64,000 nucleotides of DNA, taken from CAYULW01 sp964445815 (GTDB lineage Bacteria; Bacteroidota; Bacteroidia; Flavobacteriales_E; Vicingaceae). The DNA lies in contig CAYULW010000001.1 in NCBI GenBank assembly GCA_964445815.1, forward strand, positions 558,001 to 622,000, written 5' to 3'. Within the stretch, counting starts at the first letter, position 1. Every line of letters begins with the position of its first letter. This document shows positions 7,807 through 16,312 of this stretch, one piece after another. The notes beneath the pieces were generated by a model, which was not told the origin of the DNA, made no database searches, and worked only from the letters and a program-made list of their open reading frames with translations. The position numbers were made by a program, and so were the translations under genes.

Positions 7807-9251
7807 TTTACAACTTCTCCTTTTAAAGTGGCTGAAGTACAATCTTTAATTAAAACATTGACATAATCGCCCGGTTGATGATTGCCTTTTGGGAAAACAA
7901 CAACTGAGTTATGGGTGTTTCGGCCAAACAATTCTTCCTCAGACTTTTTGGAAGTTCCTTCAACCAATACCTTATGAACTCGGCCAATGTCTTTTTTGAG
8001 CTGCTTGTATGAATGCGTTTGCTGTAAATCAATAATTTCAGATAACCTTCTTGACTTGACATCTTCAGGTACATCATCCTTGAATTTTCGTTGAGCCAAA
8101 GTGTTAGGCCTTTCAGAATATTTAAACATGTAAGAGAAATGATATTGCACATATTCCATCAAACTTAAAGTGTCTTGATGCTCTTCTTCAGTTTCTGTAC
8201 AAAAACCTGCAATAATATCTGCAGATATGGCACAATCAGGTATGATCTTTTTGATCGCATCAACTCTATCAATGTACCATTCTCTGGAATAACCTCTATT
8301 CATGGCTTCCAATACTCGGGTATTTCCTGATTGAAAAGGAAGATGTATGTACTTGCAGATGTTTTCATGCTTTGCCATGACATGAAGTACTTCGTCGGTC
8401 ATGTCTTTAGGATGTGATGTGGAAAAGCGAATTCTAACATTGGGGTCTACTCTGGCGACCATATCCATTAGCTGCGCAAAATTGACACTTCTTTTCTTTT
8501 CCTCTTCAGATAAACTTTCAAATTCCTTTTTTAGTCCACCACCATACCATAAATAAGAGTCAACATTCTGACCTAATAGTGTGACTTCTTTATAGCCATT
8601 TTTAGCTAATTCTGTTACCTCATTTACAATAGACTCTGGGTCTCTGCTCCTTTCTCTTCCTCTTGTGAATGGAACCACACAAAACGTACACATGTTATCA
8701 CATCCGCGCATGATGGAAACGAATGCAGTTACTCCATTTCCTCCAAGCCTCACCGGGCTGATGTCTCCATATGTCTCTTCCTTAGATAAGATAACATTTA
8801 CAGCTTTCCTTCCTCCATCAACTTCCTTAACTAAATTGGGCAAATCGCGATAGGCGTCCGGACCAACTACAATATCAACCAGTTTTTCCTCATCAAGTAG
8901 TTTCGATTTAAGGCGTTCAGCCATGCAGCCCAAAACACCCACAATCATTTCCGGCTTATCTTTCTTTACTGCATTAAAATTACTGAGTCGTTTTCGAACC
9001 GTTTGTTCCGCTTTTTCTCGAATTGAACAAGTATTCACAAAGATGATGTCTGCCTCCTGCATTAGGCGCGTTGTCTCGTAACCCTCATTCTCCAATATAG
9101 AAGCAACAATCTCACTATCAGAAAAATTCATCTGACAGCCATAGCTTTCTATATATACTTTTCGCCCATTGGAATGCTCAATTTTTGATCGTTCAACAGC
9201 CTTGCCTTGCCTTTCTTCAATGATGTCTCTGGTAATTGAATCTGTTTCCAT
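7803..9251 (-). CDS. miaB: tRNA-2-methylthio-N6-dimethylallyladenosine synthase MiaB
   Basis: 482 residues. UPF0004 N-terminal domain carries the three Cys that hold the auxiliary 4Fe-4S cluster (Cys39 in YGCQMN, Cys75 in NTCSIREKA, Cys109 in LGCMAE). The radical-SAM motif CxxxCxxC is Cys184-Cys188-Cys191 (RGCDNMCTFC), and a TRAM domain closes the protein. It methylthiolates i6A37 of tRNAs reading UNN codons. The first ~28 residues (METDSITRDIIEERQGKAVE) are a Bacteroidota-type N-terminal extension. It heads the operon to secG, with a well-formed promoter 23 bp upstream of the start. Confidence 0.96.
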   Translation of the reverse strand: METDSITRDIIEERQGKAVERSKIEHSNGRKVYIESYGCQMNFSDSEIVASILENEGYETTRLMQEADIIFVNTCSIREKAEQTVRKRLSNFNAVKKDKPEMIVGVLGCMAERLKSKLLDEEKLVDIVVGPDAYRDLPNLVKEVDGGRKAVNVILSKEETYGDISPVRLGGNGVTAFVSIMRGCDNMCTFCVVPFTRGRERSRDPESIVNEVTELAKNGYKEVTLLGQNVDSYLWYGGGLKKEFESLSEEEKKRSVNFAQLMDMVARVDPNVRIRFSTSHPKDMTDEVLHVMAKHENICKYIHLPFQSGNTRVLEAMNRGYSREWYIDRVDAIKKIIPDCAISADIIAGFCTETEEEHQDTLSLMEYVQYHFSYMFKYSERPNTLAQRKFKDDVPEDVKSRRLSEIIDLQQTHSYKQLKKDIGRVHKVLVEGTSKKSEEELFGRNTHNSVVVFPKGNHQPGDYVNVLIKDCTSATLKGEVVK

Positions 9252-9273
9252 TCTTTGCTATAAAATTGGTCAG

Positions 9274-9306
9274 CAAAATTACCTAAAATAAAAATGGAGT
9301 GACAAA
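9274..9306 (-). promoter_or_regulatory. Promoter of the miaB operon (Bacteroidota sigma-ABfr type)
   Basis: Reading the minus strand: TTTG at 9306-9303, 21 bp, then TAATTTTG at 9281-9274, a perfect match to TTTG-N19-21-TAnnTTTG. Predicted transcript start is about 9267, 16 bases before the miaB ATG. Confidence 0.8.
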
Positions 9307-9337
9307 ATGGCATGAAGTCTCAAAAAAAAATAACATA

Positions 9338-9377
9338 GACTTTATATTATATTATATATAATATAGATTATAAAGTC
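9338..9377. repeat. 40-bp AT-rich near-palindrome between divergent miaB and topA promoters (possible operator)
   Basis: Perfect 9-bp outer arms (GACTTTATA at 9338-9346, TATAAAGTC at 9369-9377) enclose an alternating AT core that is itself mostly self-complementary; 16 of 20 possible pairs match about the centre 9357/9358. It sits upstream of both the miaB promoter and the topA promoter. It has no T-run typical of a terminator and no gene ends nearby, so a protein-binding site or a cruciform-prone, supercoiling-sensitive element is more likely (inference). Confidence 0.6.
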
Positions 9378-9399
9378 GGAGATATTGAAATTAGAATTG

Positions 9400-9430
9400 T
9401 TTGAATAAGATAGTTTTATCCTTTTATTTG
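9400..9430 (+). promoter_or_regulatory. Probable topA promoter
   Basis: TTTG at 9400-9403, 19 bp, then TTTATTTG at 9423-9430, which matches TAnnTTTG at seven of eight... the only mismatch is T for A in position two. Transcript start expected near 9437, about 34 bases before the topA ATG. Confidence 0.55.
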
Positions 9431-9470
9431 CGCCAAATTTTGAGCTTTTACTCGATTTAAAAATGAAGTT

Positions 9471-11786
9471 ATGTCTAAAAATTTAGTCATTGTTGAGTCC
9501 CCAGCCAAAGCAAAAACAATTGAAGGTTTTCTAGGAAAAGATTTTACGGTCAAATCAAGTTTTGGTCATATCAGAGACTTGCCGGGAAAAGACATTAGTA
9601 TTGATATTGAAAACAATTTTCAACCCAAGTATATCATCTCAAGTGACAAGAAAAAGATAGTCACAGAGCTAAAAAAGTTAGCTAAGGGTGCTGAGATGGT
9701 CTGGTTAGCAACGGATGAAGATCGGGAAGGGGAAGCCATTTCATGGCATTTGGTAGAAGCTCTTGGTCTGAATGAAAAGCAAACCAAGCGTATTGTGTTT
9801 CATGAAATCACAAAAACTGCAATTACAAGAGCGATAGAAAATCCAAGAACGATTGATAAGAATTTGGTCGATGCACAACAAGCAAGACGGGTTTTAGATC
9901 GTTTGGTAGGTTACGAGCTTTCTCCTGTTTTATGGAAGAAGGTTAAGCCTTCATTATCAGCAGGTCGGGTGCAATCAGTGACCGTTCGTTTATTGGTTGA
10001 GCGTGAAAGAGAAATTAAGAATTTTGAAGTTACGGACTTCTACAAAGTAGTCGGTGTTTTTAAGGCAGCCAATGGTCCATCTTTTAAAGCGGAAGTTAGT
10101 CAACGTTTCAAATCGGAAGAAGAGGCCTCTCAATTTCTGGAGAAATGTAGTCTTTCTCAATTCAAAGTTGGAGATGTTGTTCAAAAGCCATCTCAGAAAT
10201 CTCCCGCAGCGCCATTTACGACTTCAACATTACAACAAGAAGCAAGTAGAAAGTTGGGTTTTTCCGTAGCGCAAACCATGATGGTTGCTCAAAGGTTATA
10301 CGAGGCAGGAAAAATCACGTACATGAGAACAGATTCTGTGAACCTTTCTCAATTGGCTATTGATGCTTCGCAAGCATACATTAGTAAAGAATTTGGGTCG
10401 GAATTTTCTAAACCTCGTAATTATGCTACGAAATCAAAAGGTGCACAAGAGGCTCATGAAGCCATTAGACCTACTGAAATGGCTTTGCCAAGCTTGAAAG
10501 ATAGTACTCAAGAAGGGCGATTGTACGAGTTAATATGGAAGAGAACCATCGCTTCGCAGATGGCAAATGCAAAGTTGGAGAGAACGACATTATCCATAGA
10601 AGTTTCAGAAGCGGAAAATAACTTTACAGCGAAAGGCGAGATCATCACTTTTGAAGGATTTTTAAAAGTGTATTTAGAGTCAACGGATGACGAAAGTGAT
10701 GAAGAGCAAGAAGGCTTGCTTCCCAAAGTAGTTAAAGGAGATGAGTTAATTTATGATCTGATTACGGCAACACAAAGGTTTACAAAAGCACCTGCTCGTT
10801 ATCAAGAGGCTAGTCTTGTTAGAAAATTAGAAGAGTTGGGTATAGGAAGACCTTCGACCTATGCCCCTACCATTTCAACCATTCAGAAAAGAGGATATGT
10901 GGTTAAAGAAAGTCGAGAGGGCGAAAAGAGAAATTATATCCAGTTAAGTCTCGAAAACGGTCATCAAGAAAAGAATACATTAACCGAAACTACGGGAGCT
11001 GAGAAGAATAAACTGTTTCCTACTGACATTGGAATGGTGGTTACCGACTTTTTATCCGAGCATTTTGATAACATCATGGACTATGGCTTCACTGCTGATG
11101 TCGAGAAACAATTTGATGATATTGCGGAAGGATTAAAAGATTGGACCAAAATGATTGAATCTTTTTATAATCCATTCCATACATCAATTGAAGATACGCT
11201 TGAAAATGCAGAACGTGCAAAGGGTGAGAGAAAGTTAGGTATAGACCCCAAAAGTGGTCGTCCGGTCTTGGTTCGGATTGGACGTTATGGCCCAATGGTT
11301 CAGATTGGTGAGGTTGAGGATGAAGAAAAGCCCCAGTTTGCTTCTTTGTTAAAAGATCAAAGTATTGAATCGATTTCTTTAGAAGAAGCCTTGGAGTTGT
11401 TTAAGTTGCCGAGAAAAGTCGGAGAGTATGAAGGTAAGGAGATTCAAGCCGCAATTGGTCGATTTGGCCCTTATCTTAGATGGAATAGCTTGTTTGTGTC
11501 GCTCAAAAAAGACGAAGGAGATGATCCGATGACGGTTCAACTGGATAGAGCGATAGAGCTTATCGAAATAAAAAAAGAGCAGGAAAAAAACAAATACATC
11601 AAAGTGTTTGAAGAAGATAAGAATGTTCAGGTTTTAAACGGAAGATATGGCCCATATATAAAGTTCGGAAAGAAAAACATTAAAATCCCAAAAGACAAAG
11701 TGCCGGCCGAATTGACTTATGATGATTGTGTTAAATTGGCTGAAGCAGCCCCAGCCAAAAGAACCAGAGCTAAAGCCAAAAAATAA
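9471..11786 (+). CDS. topA: DNA topoisomerase I (type IA)
   Basis: 771 residues. Toprim domain at the N-terminus (LVIVESPAKAKTIEGFLG, then the DEDREGEAI acidic motif), catalytic Tyr284 in ITYMRTDSVN, and the conserved GIGRPSTYA motif (~residue 455). The C-terminus lacks the four-Cys zinc fingers of E. coli TopA and instead has repeats of the type GRFGPYLRW / GRYGPYIKFG (residues ~600-750), then a Lys/Arg/Ala tail (AKRTRAKAKK) that probably binds DNA. Relaxes negative supercoils in the cytosol. Its stop codon overlaps the start of the next gene (TAATG), so topA is translationally coupled to the arginase-fold gene before the T9SS cluster. Confidence 0.97.
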   Translation: MSKNLVIVESPAKAKTIEGFLGKDFTVKSSFGHIRDLPGKDISIDIENNFQPKYIISSDKKKIVTELKKLAKGAEMVWLATDEDREGEAISWHLVEALGLNEKQTKRIVFHEITKTAITRAIENPRTIDKNLVDAQQARRVLDRLVGYELSPVLWKKVKPSLSAGRVQSVTVRLLVEREREIKNFEVTDFYKVVGVFKAANGPSFKAEVSQRFKSEEEASQFLEKCSLSQFKVGDVVQKPSQKSPAAPFTTSTLQQEASRKLGFSVAQTMMVAQRLYEAGKITYMRTDSVNLSQLAIDASQAYISKEFGSEFSKPRNYATKSKGAQEAHEAIRPTEMALPSLKDSTQEGRLYELIWKRTIASQMANAKLERTTLSIEVSEAENNFTAKGEIITFEGFLKVYLESTDDESDEEQEGLLPKVVKGDELIYDLITATQRFTKAPARYQEASLVRKLEELGIGRPSTYAPTISTIQKRGYVVKESREGEKRNYIQLSLENGHQEKNTLTETTGAEKNKLFPTDIGMVVTDFLSEHFDNIMDYGFTADVEKQFDDIAEGLKDWTKMIESFYNPFHTSIEDTLENAERAKGERKLGIDPKSGRPVLVRIGRYGPMVQIGEVEDEEKPQFASLLKDQSIESISLEEALELFKLPRKVGEYEGKEIQAAIGRFGPYLRWNSLFVSLKKDEGDDPMTVQLDRAIELIEIKKEQEKNKYIKVFEEDKNVQVLNGRYGPYIKFGKKNIKIPKDKVPAELTYDDCVKLAEAAPAKRTRAKAKK

Positions 11787-12934
11787 TGGATTTAAGTGCA
11801 TATTTTACTCCTTCAGAAGTGCATTTCGATGATTATAGAAGTCATCAATTGGGGCATTCGATTAAAGTTCGAGATTTTGAATTGACTGAGATTGATATCG
11901 CCCTTCTATCAGTAGAAGAAGAAAGGGGTGATTTGCAAAATGTGGGTTGTTCGACTTCGCATGAAGAGATAAAGAAGTATTTCTATCAACTTTCAAAAGC
12001 GCATTTTAATCCTAGAATTGCAGATCTCGGAACAATAAAGCAGGGGGCATCTCTTTCAGATACTTATTTTGCTGTTCAGGATTCAGTAAGTTATCTTATT
12101 AAGAATGATGTTCTTCCAATTATAATCGGAGGTAGCCAAGACATTGCCTTTGCAAATTATCTGGCATACACTAAGCTGGAGCAGGTTGTTAATGTCGTAA
12201 GTATTGACTCTAGGTTTGCTTTTGGAAATTCTGATGAAATTATTAATGCCAATAATTATTTGAGCAAAATATTGTTTCATCAGCCAAATGTTTTATTCAA
12301 TTACAGTCATTTGGGTTACCAAAGCTATTTGGTAGATCATAAGGAGTTTGAGTTGATTGATGAGTTGTTTTTTGATACGCATCGATTGGGTTTGATTAAG
12401 TCTGATATTGCAAGCTCAGAGCCAATTATACGCAATGCGGATATGATTGCTTTTAGCGCCTCTTCAATAGCCCAATCAGATGCTCCGGCAAATGTTAGAA
12501 CTTCGCCTAATGGCTTTTCAGGAGAGCAGGCATGTCAATTGGCAAGATATGCGGGCATTAGTGATAAGTTAAGTTCTGTTGGGTTTTATGATGTTAATAC
12601 ATCAATCGACGATAAGGGACAAACGGCTCATCTTTTTGCACAAATGATTTGGTATTTCATTGAGGGATTTTATAGTCGAAAGGGCGATTTTCCGAAATGT
12701 AACAAGCAAGAATATTTAAAATATACTGTGACTTTGAATGAAGGAGATCAAGAATTAACTTTCTATAAAAGCCCTAAAACTGATCGTTGGTGGATGGATG
12801 TGCCTTATTATCATCAGATGAAAACAAAGTACCAAAGACATTTAATGTTACCATGTACATACGAAGATTATAAATCTGCCTGTGAGAATGAAATGCCGGA
12901 ACGATGGTTTAAGACTTTTCAAAAATTGAAATAG
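11786..12934 (+). CDS. Arginase/formimidoylglutamase-fold protein, predicted pseudoenzyme
   Basis: 382 residues with the ureohydrolase fold: the strand-loop PIIIGGSQDIAFANY (residues 111-125) matches the family's GGxHD motif, VVSIDSRFAFG (138-147) matches DAHxD, and FSASSIAQSDAP (223-234) matches SxDxDxxDP. In each motif the Mn-binding residues are changed (His118 position is Gln, DAHxD reads DSRFA, and both Asp of the third motif are lost), so ordinary agmatinase/arginase/formiminoglutamase chemistry is not expected. It has an ~85-residue C-terminal extension (about 300-382) rich in Tyr/Trp/Lys. Start ATG overlaps the topA stop. The gene lies immediately before the T9SS genes, an arrangement I recall from other Bacteroidota, which hints at a structural or regulatory role there. 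Common database names (formimidoylglutamase) are likely misleading. Confidence 0.85.
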   Translation: MDLSAYFTPSEVHFDDYRSHQLGHSIKVRDFELTEIDIALLSVEEERGDLQNVGCSTSHEEIKKYFYQLSKAHFNPRIADLGTIKQGASLSDTYFAVQDSVSYLIKNDVLPIIIGGSQDIAFANYLAYTKLEQVVNVVSIDSRFAFGNSDEIINANNYLSKILFHQPNVLFNYSHLGYQSYLVDHKEFELIDELFFDTHRLGLIKSDIASSEPIIRNADMIAFSASSIAQSDAPANVRTSPNGFSGEQACQLARYAGISDKLSSVGFYDVNTSIDDKGQTAHLFAQMIWYFIEGFYSRKGDFPKCNKQEYLKYTVTLNEGDQELTFYKSPKTDRWWMDVPYYHQMKTKYQRHLMLPCTYEDYKSACENEMPERWFKTFQKLK

Positions 12935-13031
12935 GGGAAAAAGAAAGATTTATGTTAAAAAGAATTAACGAAAACTTAAATTTAATTATTTTAGGCCCTC
13001 AATTATTGGCCGAAATATAAAGATTTACGCT

Positions 13032-14000
13032 GTGAGTATTGATTTTAAAAGAATTTTACTGCTATTTGGGACGATCGGATTCCTTTCTCACCTTTTTGCT
13101 CAACAAGACCCACAATTCACTCAAAATATGTTTAATCGCTTAGCGGTTAATCCTGGGTTTGCAGGAGCAACAGGTTCGATTTGTGGAACCCTTATTGCAC
13201 GTGAACAGTGGTTGGGCTTTGAAGGTAATCCAAGAACGAACCTATTTAGTGCTGATGGAGGGTTTAAAATAAGACAACAATATCAATTTGGGGCCGGACT
13301 AACGGTCATTCAAGACGAATTAGGGCCAATCCAATCACTGAACGCTAAACTTGCACTTGCATATCATCACAGAATTAATCAAGGAGTCTTGTCAATTGGG
13401 TTAGACTTTGGCATTTTCAATCAATCCATAAATGGGGAATGGAGAACTTCTGAAGGTAATTTTGATGGTACAGAGGATCCAAGTATACCAAATGCTGAGG
13501 CTGGACAAACGGTTCTTGATTTAGGAGGAGGACTTTATTACTATACTAGAGAGCTTTATGTGGGGTTATCTTCAACACATTTAAATCAGCCTGAGATATC
13601 CGATAAGCCTGATCAGACATCAAATTATACTTTTCAGCAGGTGAGGCATTATTATGTAATGGCAGGATACGAGTATGAGATTTCTCCGTTGATTAAGCTT
13701 CAACCTTCTGTTTTTGCTAAAACGGATGCGGTATCCACTCAGTTAGACATCAATACTAATGTGTTGTACAATGATTTAGTTTGGGGAGGTTTGTCTTATA
13801 GAGTTCAAGATGCAGCAGCATTTTTGGCGGGAATTTATGTGCCTAAAGTACAGGGCTTAAGAATAGGTGTAGCATATGATTACAACTTATCAGAACTGAG
13901 TGACTACAATGATGGGAGTTTGGAGTTTATGATAAACTATTGTTACTCAATTACAAGAAAATTGAGAATAGAACGTTATAAGAGCGTTCGCTTCTTGTAA
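13032..14000 (+). CDS. porP: PorP/SprF-family type IX secretion outer membrane protein
   Basis: 322 residues from a GTG start (no in-frame ATG nearby precedes the signal peptide). Cleavable signal peptide (~1-23, KRILLLFGTIGFLSHLFAQ) then QDPQFTQNMFNRLAVNPGFAGATG, the hallmark start of the PorP/SprF family, followed by alternating beta strands of an outer-membrane barrel. Family members bridge T9SS-exported substrates or the PorK/N ring to the outer membrane; the copy directly upstream of porK/gldK is the core PorP in the P. gingivalis gene order porPKLMN, which is reproduced here. A 97-bp gap separates it from the arginase-fold gene. Confidence 0.93.
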   Translation: MSIDFKRILLLFGTIGFLSHLFAQQDPQFTQNMFNRLAVNPGFAGATGSICGTLIAREQWLGFEGNPRTNLFSADGGFKIRQQYQFGAGLTVIQDELGPIQSLNAKLALAYHHRINQGVLSIGLDFGIFNQSINGEWRTSEGNFDGTEDPSIPNAEAGQTVLDLGGGLYYYTRELYVGLSSTHLNQPEISDKPDQTSNYTFQQVRHYYVMAGYEYEISPLIKLQPSVFAKTDAVSTQLDINTNVLYNDLVWGGLSYRVQDAAAFLAGIYVPKVQGLRIGVAYDYNLSELSDYNDGSLEFMINYCYSITRKLRIERYKSVRFL

Positions 14001-14088
14001 AATTCCTGAAATCGAAACAATTTGAAAAAAATAAAGTATACTTGCAAGTTGGAATATATTCACATTTGTGAGTTTAAAATTTAAGGCC

Positions 14089-15387
14089 ATGAGAAAATTG
14101 ACCTTTTTATTTATAGTTATTAGTGTAATCTTCACTTCTTGTGATCAAGGTAATGGAGAGCTAATTGGTGTACAGGGAAGACCTGAGTTTTATCAACCCG
14201 TCCCTTATGGAATGTTATTGATTCCTCAAGGGAGTTATACAATGGGTAATACGGATCAGGATGTTCCTAATGCCAGATATTCAAAAACTAAAGTGGTTTC
14301 TGTTGCTGCTTTTTATATGGATCAAACAGAAATTACAAATAACGAATACCGTCAGTTTGTATACTGGGTAAGAGATTCAATCGCTAGAAAAATTCTGGGA
14401 GAAGAAGTAAGCGAAGAAGAATATTTGAACACCGTTAATTATTACGGAGAAGATATTGACCCTCCAACAATTAACTGGTATGCTAAATTCGATTGGAACG
14501 GAGAAGAAGAACGTGAAGCTTTGGAGGTGATGTTTTTGCCTGATTATGAGCGTTTTTATGGTGCAAAGCAGTTGGATACGCGTAAATTAATGTACGAGTA
14601 TTATTGGATTGACTACAGGGCTGCTGCTTCAAGGTTTAATAGAGAGCAGGGGCAAATTGATCGATCTGTTTTCATCAAGAATGATATTATACCCGTTTAC
14701 CCCGATACATTGGCTTGGGTTCATGACTTTACTTATTCGTTTAATGAACCGTTAACTAATGCATATTTCTGGCATCCGGCCTATGATGACTATCCTGTTG
14801 TAGGTGTAACATGGAAGCAAGCACGTGCCTTTTCAATATGGAGAACAAGATTGTTGAATGATTTCTTAAGACAAAGAGGCTTGACCGATGTTCAATACTT
14901 TAGATTGCCTACAGAATCTGAGTGGGAATGGGCTGCAAGAGGTGGTTTAGATAACAACCAATATCCATGGGGAGGACCTTACATAAGAAATACTGCGGGA
15001 TGTTTCCTTGGAAACTTTAAGCCACTTCGAGGTAATTATGTTGATGATGGTGGTCTTCAAACCGTTAAAGTATATGCATACAATCCTAACGATTACGGAC
15101 TGTTCTGTATGGCCGGAAATGTTGCAGAATGGACAAGTAATGCATTTGATGAAGCTGCATATGATTTTGCTCATGATTTGAATATGGATTATTCTTATGA
15201 AGCAAAGGATTCTGATCCGCCTTCATTAAAGAGAAAAGTCATTAGAGGAGGGTCATGGAAAGATGTTGCATATTATCTGCACAACGGAACCAGAATATAT
15301 GAGTATCAGGATACTGCGAAGTGTTACATTGGGTTTAGAAATGTAATGTCTTACTTAGGACGCCCTGAGAATAACGAAGAATTATAA
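14089..15387 (+). CDS. gldK: T9SS ring lipoprotein GldK/PorK
   Basis: 432 residues from the ATG at 14089; a GTG 21 bases upstream would spoil the lipoprotein signal peptide MRKLTFLFIVISVIFTSC (lipidated Cys18). The body is a formylglycine-generating-enzyme (FGE-sulfatase) fold: IPQGSYTMGNTD, FYMDQTEITNNEYRQFV, VVGVTWKQARAFSIW, FRLPTESEWEWAARGG, MAGNVAEWTSN, VIRGGSWKD, GFRNV. In GldK/PorK the fold is structural. With GldN/PorN it makes the large periplasmic ring attached to the outer membrane that the PorL-PorM motor drives. An insertion of ~110 residues between the second and third motifs is typical of GldK. Confidence 0.96.
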   Translation: MRKLTFLFIVISVIFTSCDQGNGELIGVQGRPEFYQPVPYGMLLIPQGSYTMGNTDQDVPNARYSKTKVVSVAAFYMDQTEITNNEYRQFVYWVRDSIARKILGEEVSEEEYLNTVNYYGEDIDPPTINWYAKFDWNGEEEREALEVMFLPDYERFYGAKQLDTRKLMYEYYWIDYRAAASRFNREQGQIDRSVFIKNDIIPVYPDTLAWVHDFTYSFNEPLTNAYFWHPAYDDYPVVGVTWKQARAFSIWRTRLLNDFLRQRGLTDVQYFRLPTESEWEWAARGGLDNNQYPWGGPYIRNTAGCFLGNFKPLRGNYVDDGGLQTVKVYAYNPNDYGLFCMAGNVAEWTSNAFDEAAYDFAHDLNMDYSYEAKDSDPPSLKRKVIRGGSWKDVAYYLHNGTRIYEYQDTAKCYIGFRNVMSYLGRPENNEEL

Positions 15388-15440
15388 AACATTTAATCAT
15401 CTTAATCAATTAATTATTTATTCAATTAACTAACTAAAAA

Positions 15441-16274
15441 ATGGGAATAGTACAATTTTTATTCGAAACAAAGAAAGGTAAGAAAGTAATGGGTATGCTC
15501 TACGGATGGGGAGCATCAGTAGTTATCGTTGGAGCTTTGTTTAAAATTGAGCACTGGGCTGGTGCTAGTGAGATGTTAATCATTGGCCTTAGTACAGAAG
15601 CATTGATTTTCTTCGTTTCGGCATTTGAACCGCCACATACGGAGGTAGATTGGACTTTAGCTTATCCCGAACTAGCAGGTTTAGAAGAAGATCAATTGAC
15701 CGCTGCAACTAAAAGAAGAGGTGGTTCCGGTGATTCTGTTTCACAAGAGATGGATAAAATGTTAGAAGAAGCAAAAATTGGCCCTGAGTTGATTGAAAGT
15801 TTAGGAACCGGATTCAGAAATCTATCTGAGCACACAGCGCATTTAAATAATATATCAGATGCATCCGTTGCTACTGATGAATATGTATCTAATGTAAAAA
15901 GTGCTGCAGGAAAAATGAATAATCTATCTGATTCATATGAAAAAGCTGCTGAGACATTAACAGGCTTAACTGCTTCAGCAGAATCAAGCCAAAATTATTC
16001 TGATACTTTAACGGGAATTACTTCTAAGTTAAGTGAATTGAATAATGTTTACGAATTACAATTAAAGTCTGCTTCCGAGCACATGCAAGCTAGTAATGAA
16101 GCTTTTGCCGGAATGGAATCTTTAATGACTAATTTGAAGAATTCAGTTGAAAGTACTGAGCAGTACAAGCAAAATATATCTGAATTGGCTAAAAATCTAA
16201 GTAGCTTGAATACGATTTATGGTAACATGTTGACTGCTATGAATGCGGGACTTGGTAACAGAAATGATGCTTAA
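15441..16274 (+). CDS. gldL: T9SS inner-membrane motor protein GldL/PorL
   Basis: 277 residues. Two membrane helices near the N-terminus (~16-34 and ~44-62), the second containing Glu53 (LIIGLSTEALIFFV), which corresponds by position to the membrane glutamate shown in other GldL proteins to be needed for proton-driven rotation (alignment by eye). Residues ~95-277 form a long cytoplasmic helical/coiled-coil region. GldL pentamers surround GldM dimers and convert proton-motive force into rotation that powers T9SS export and gliding. Sits 53 bp after gldK and 38 bp before gldM in the same direction. Confidence 0.96.
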   Translation: MGIVQFLFETKKGKKVMGMLYGWGASVVIVGALFKIEHWAGASEMLIIGLSTEALIFFVSAFEPPHTEVDWTLAYPELAGLEEDQLTAATKRRGGSGDSVSQEMDKMLEEAKIGPELIESLGTGFRNLSEHTAHLNNISDASVATDEYVSNVKSAAGKMNNLSDSYEKAAETLTGLTASAESSQNYSDTLTGITSKLSELNNVYELQLKSASEHMQASNEAFAGMESLMTNLKNSVESTEQYKQNISELAKNLSSLNTIYGNMLTAMNAGLGNRNDA

Positions 16275-16312
16275 TAATTCTAATTATTTAACCGTTTAAA
16301 AAATAAAAGAGA

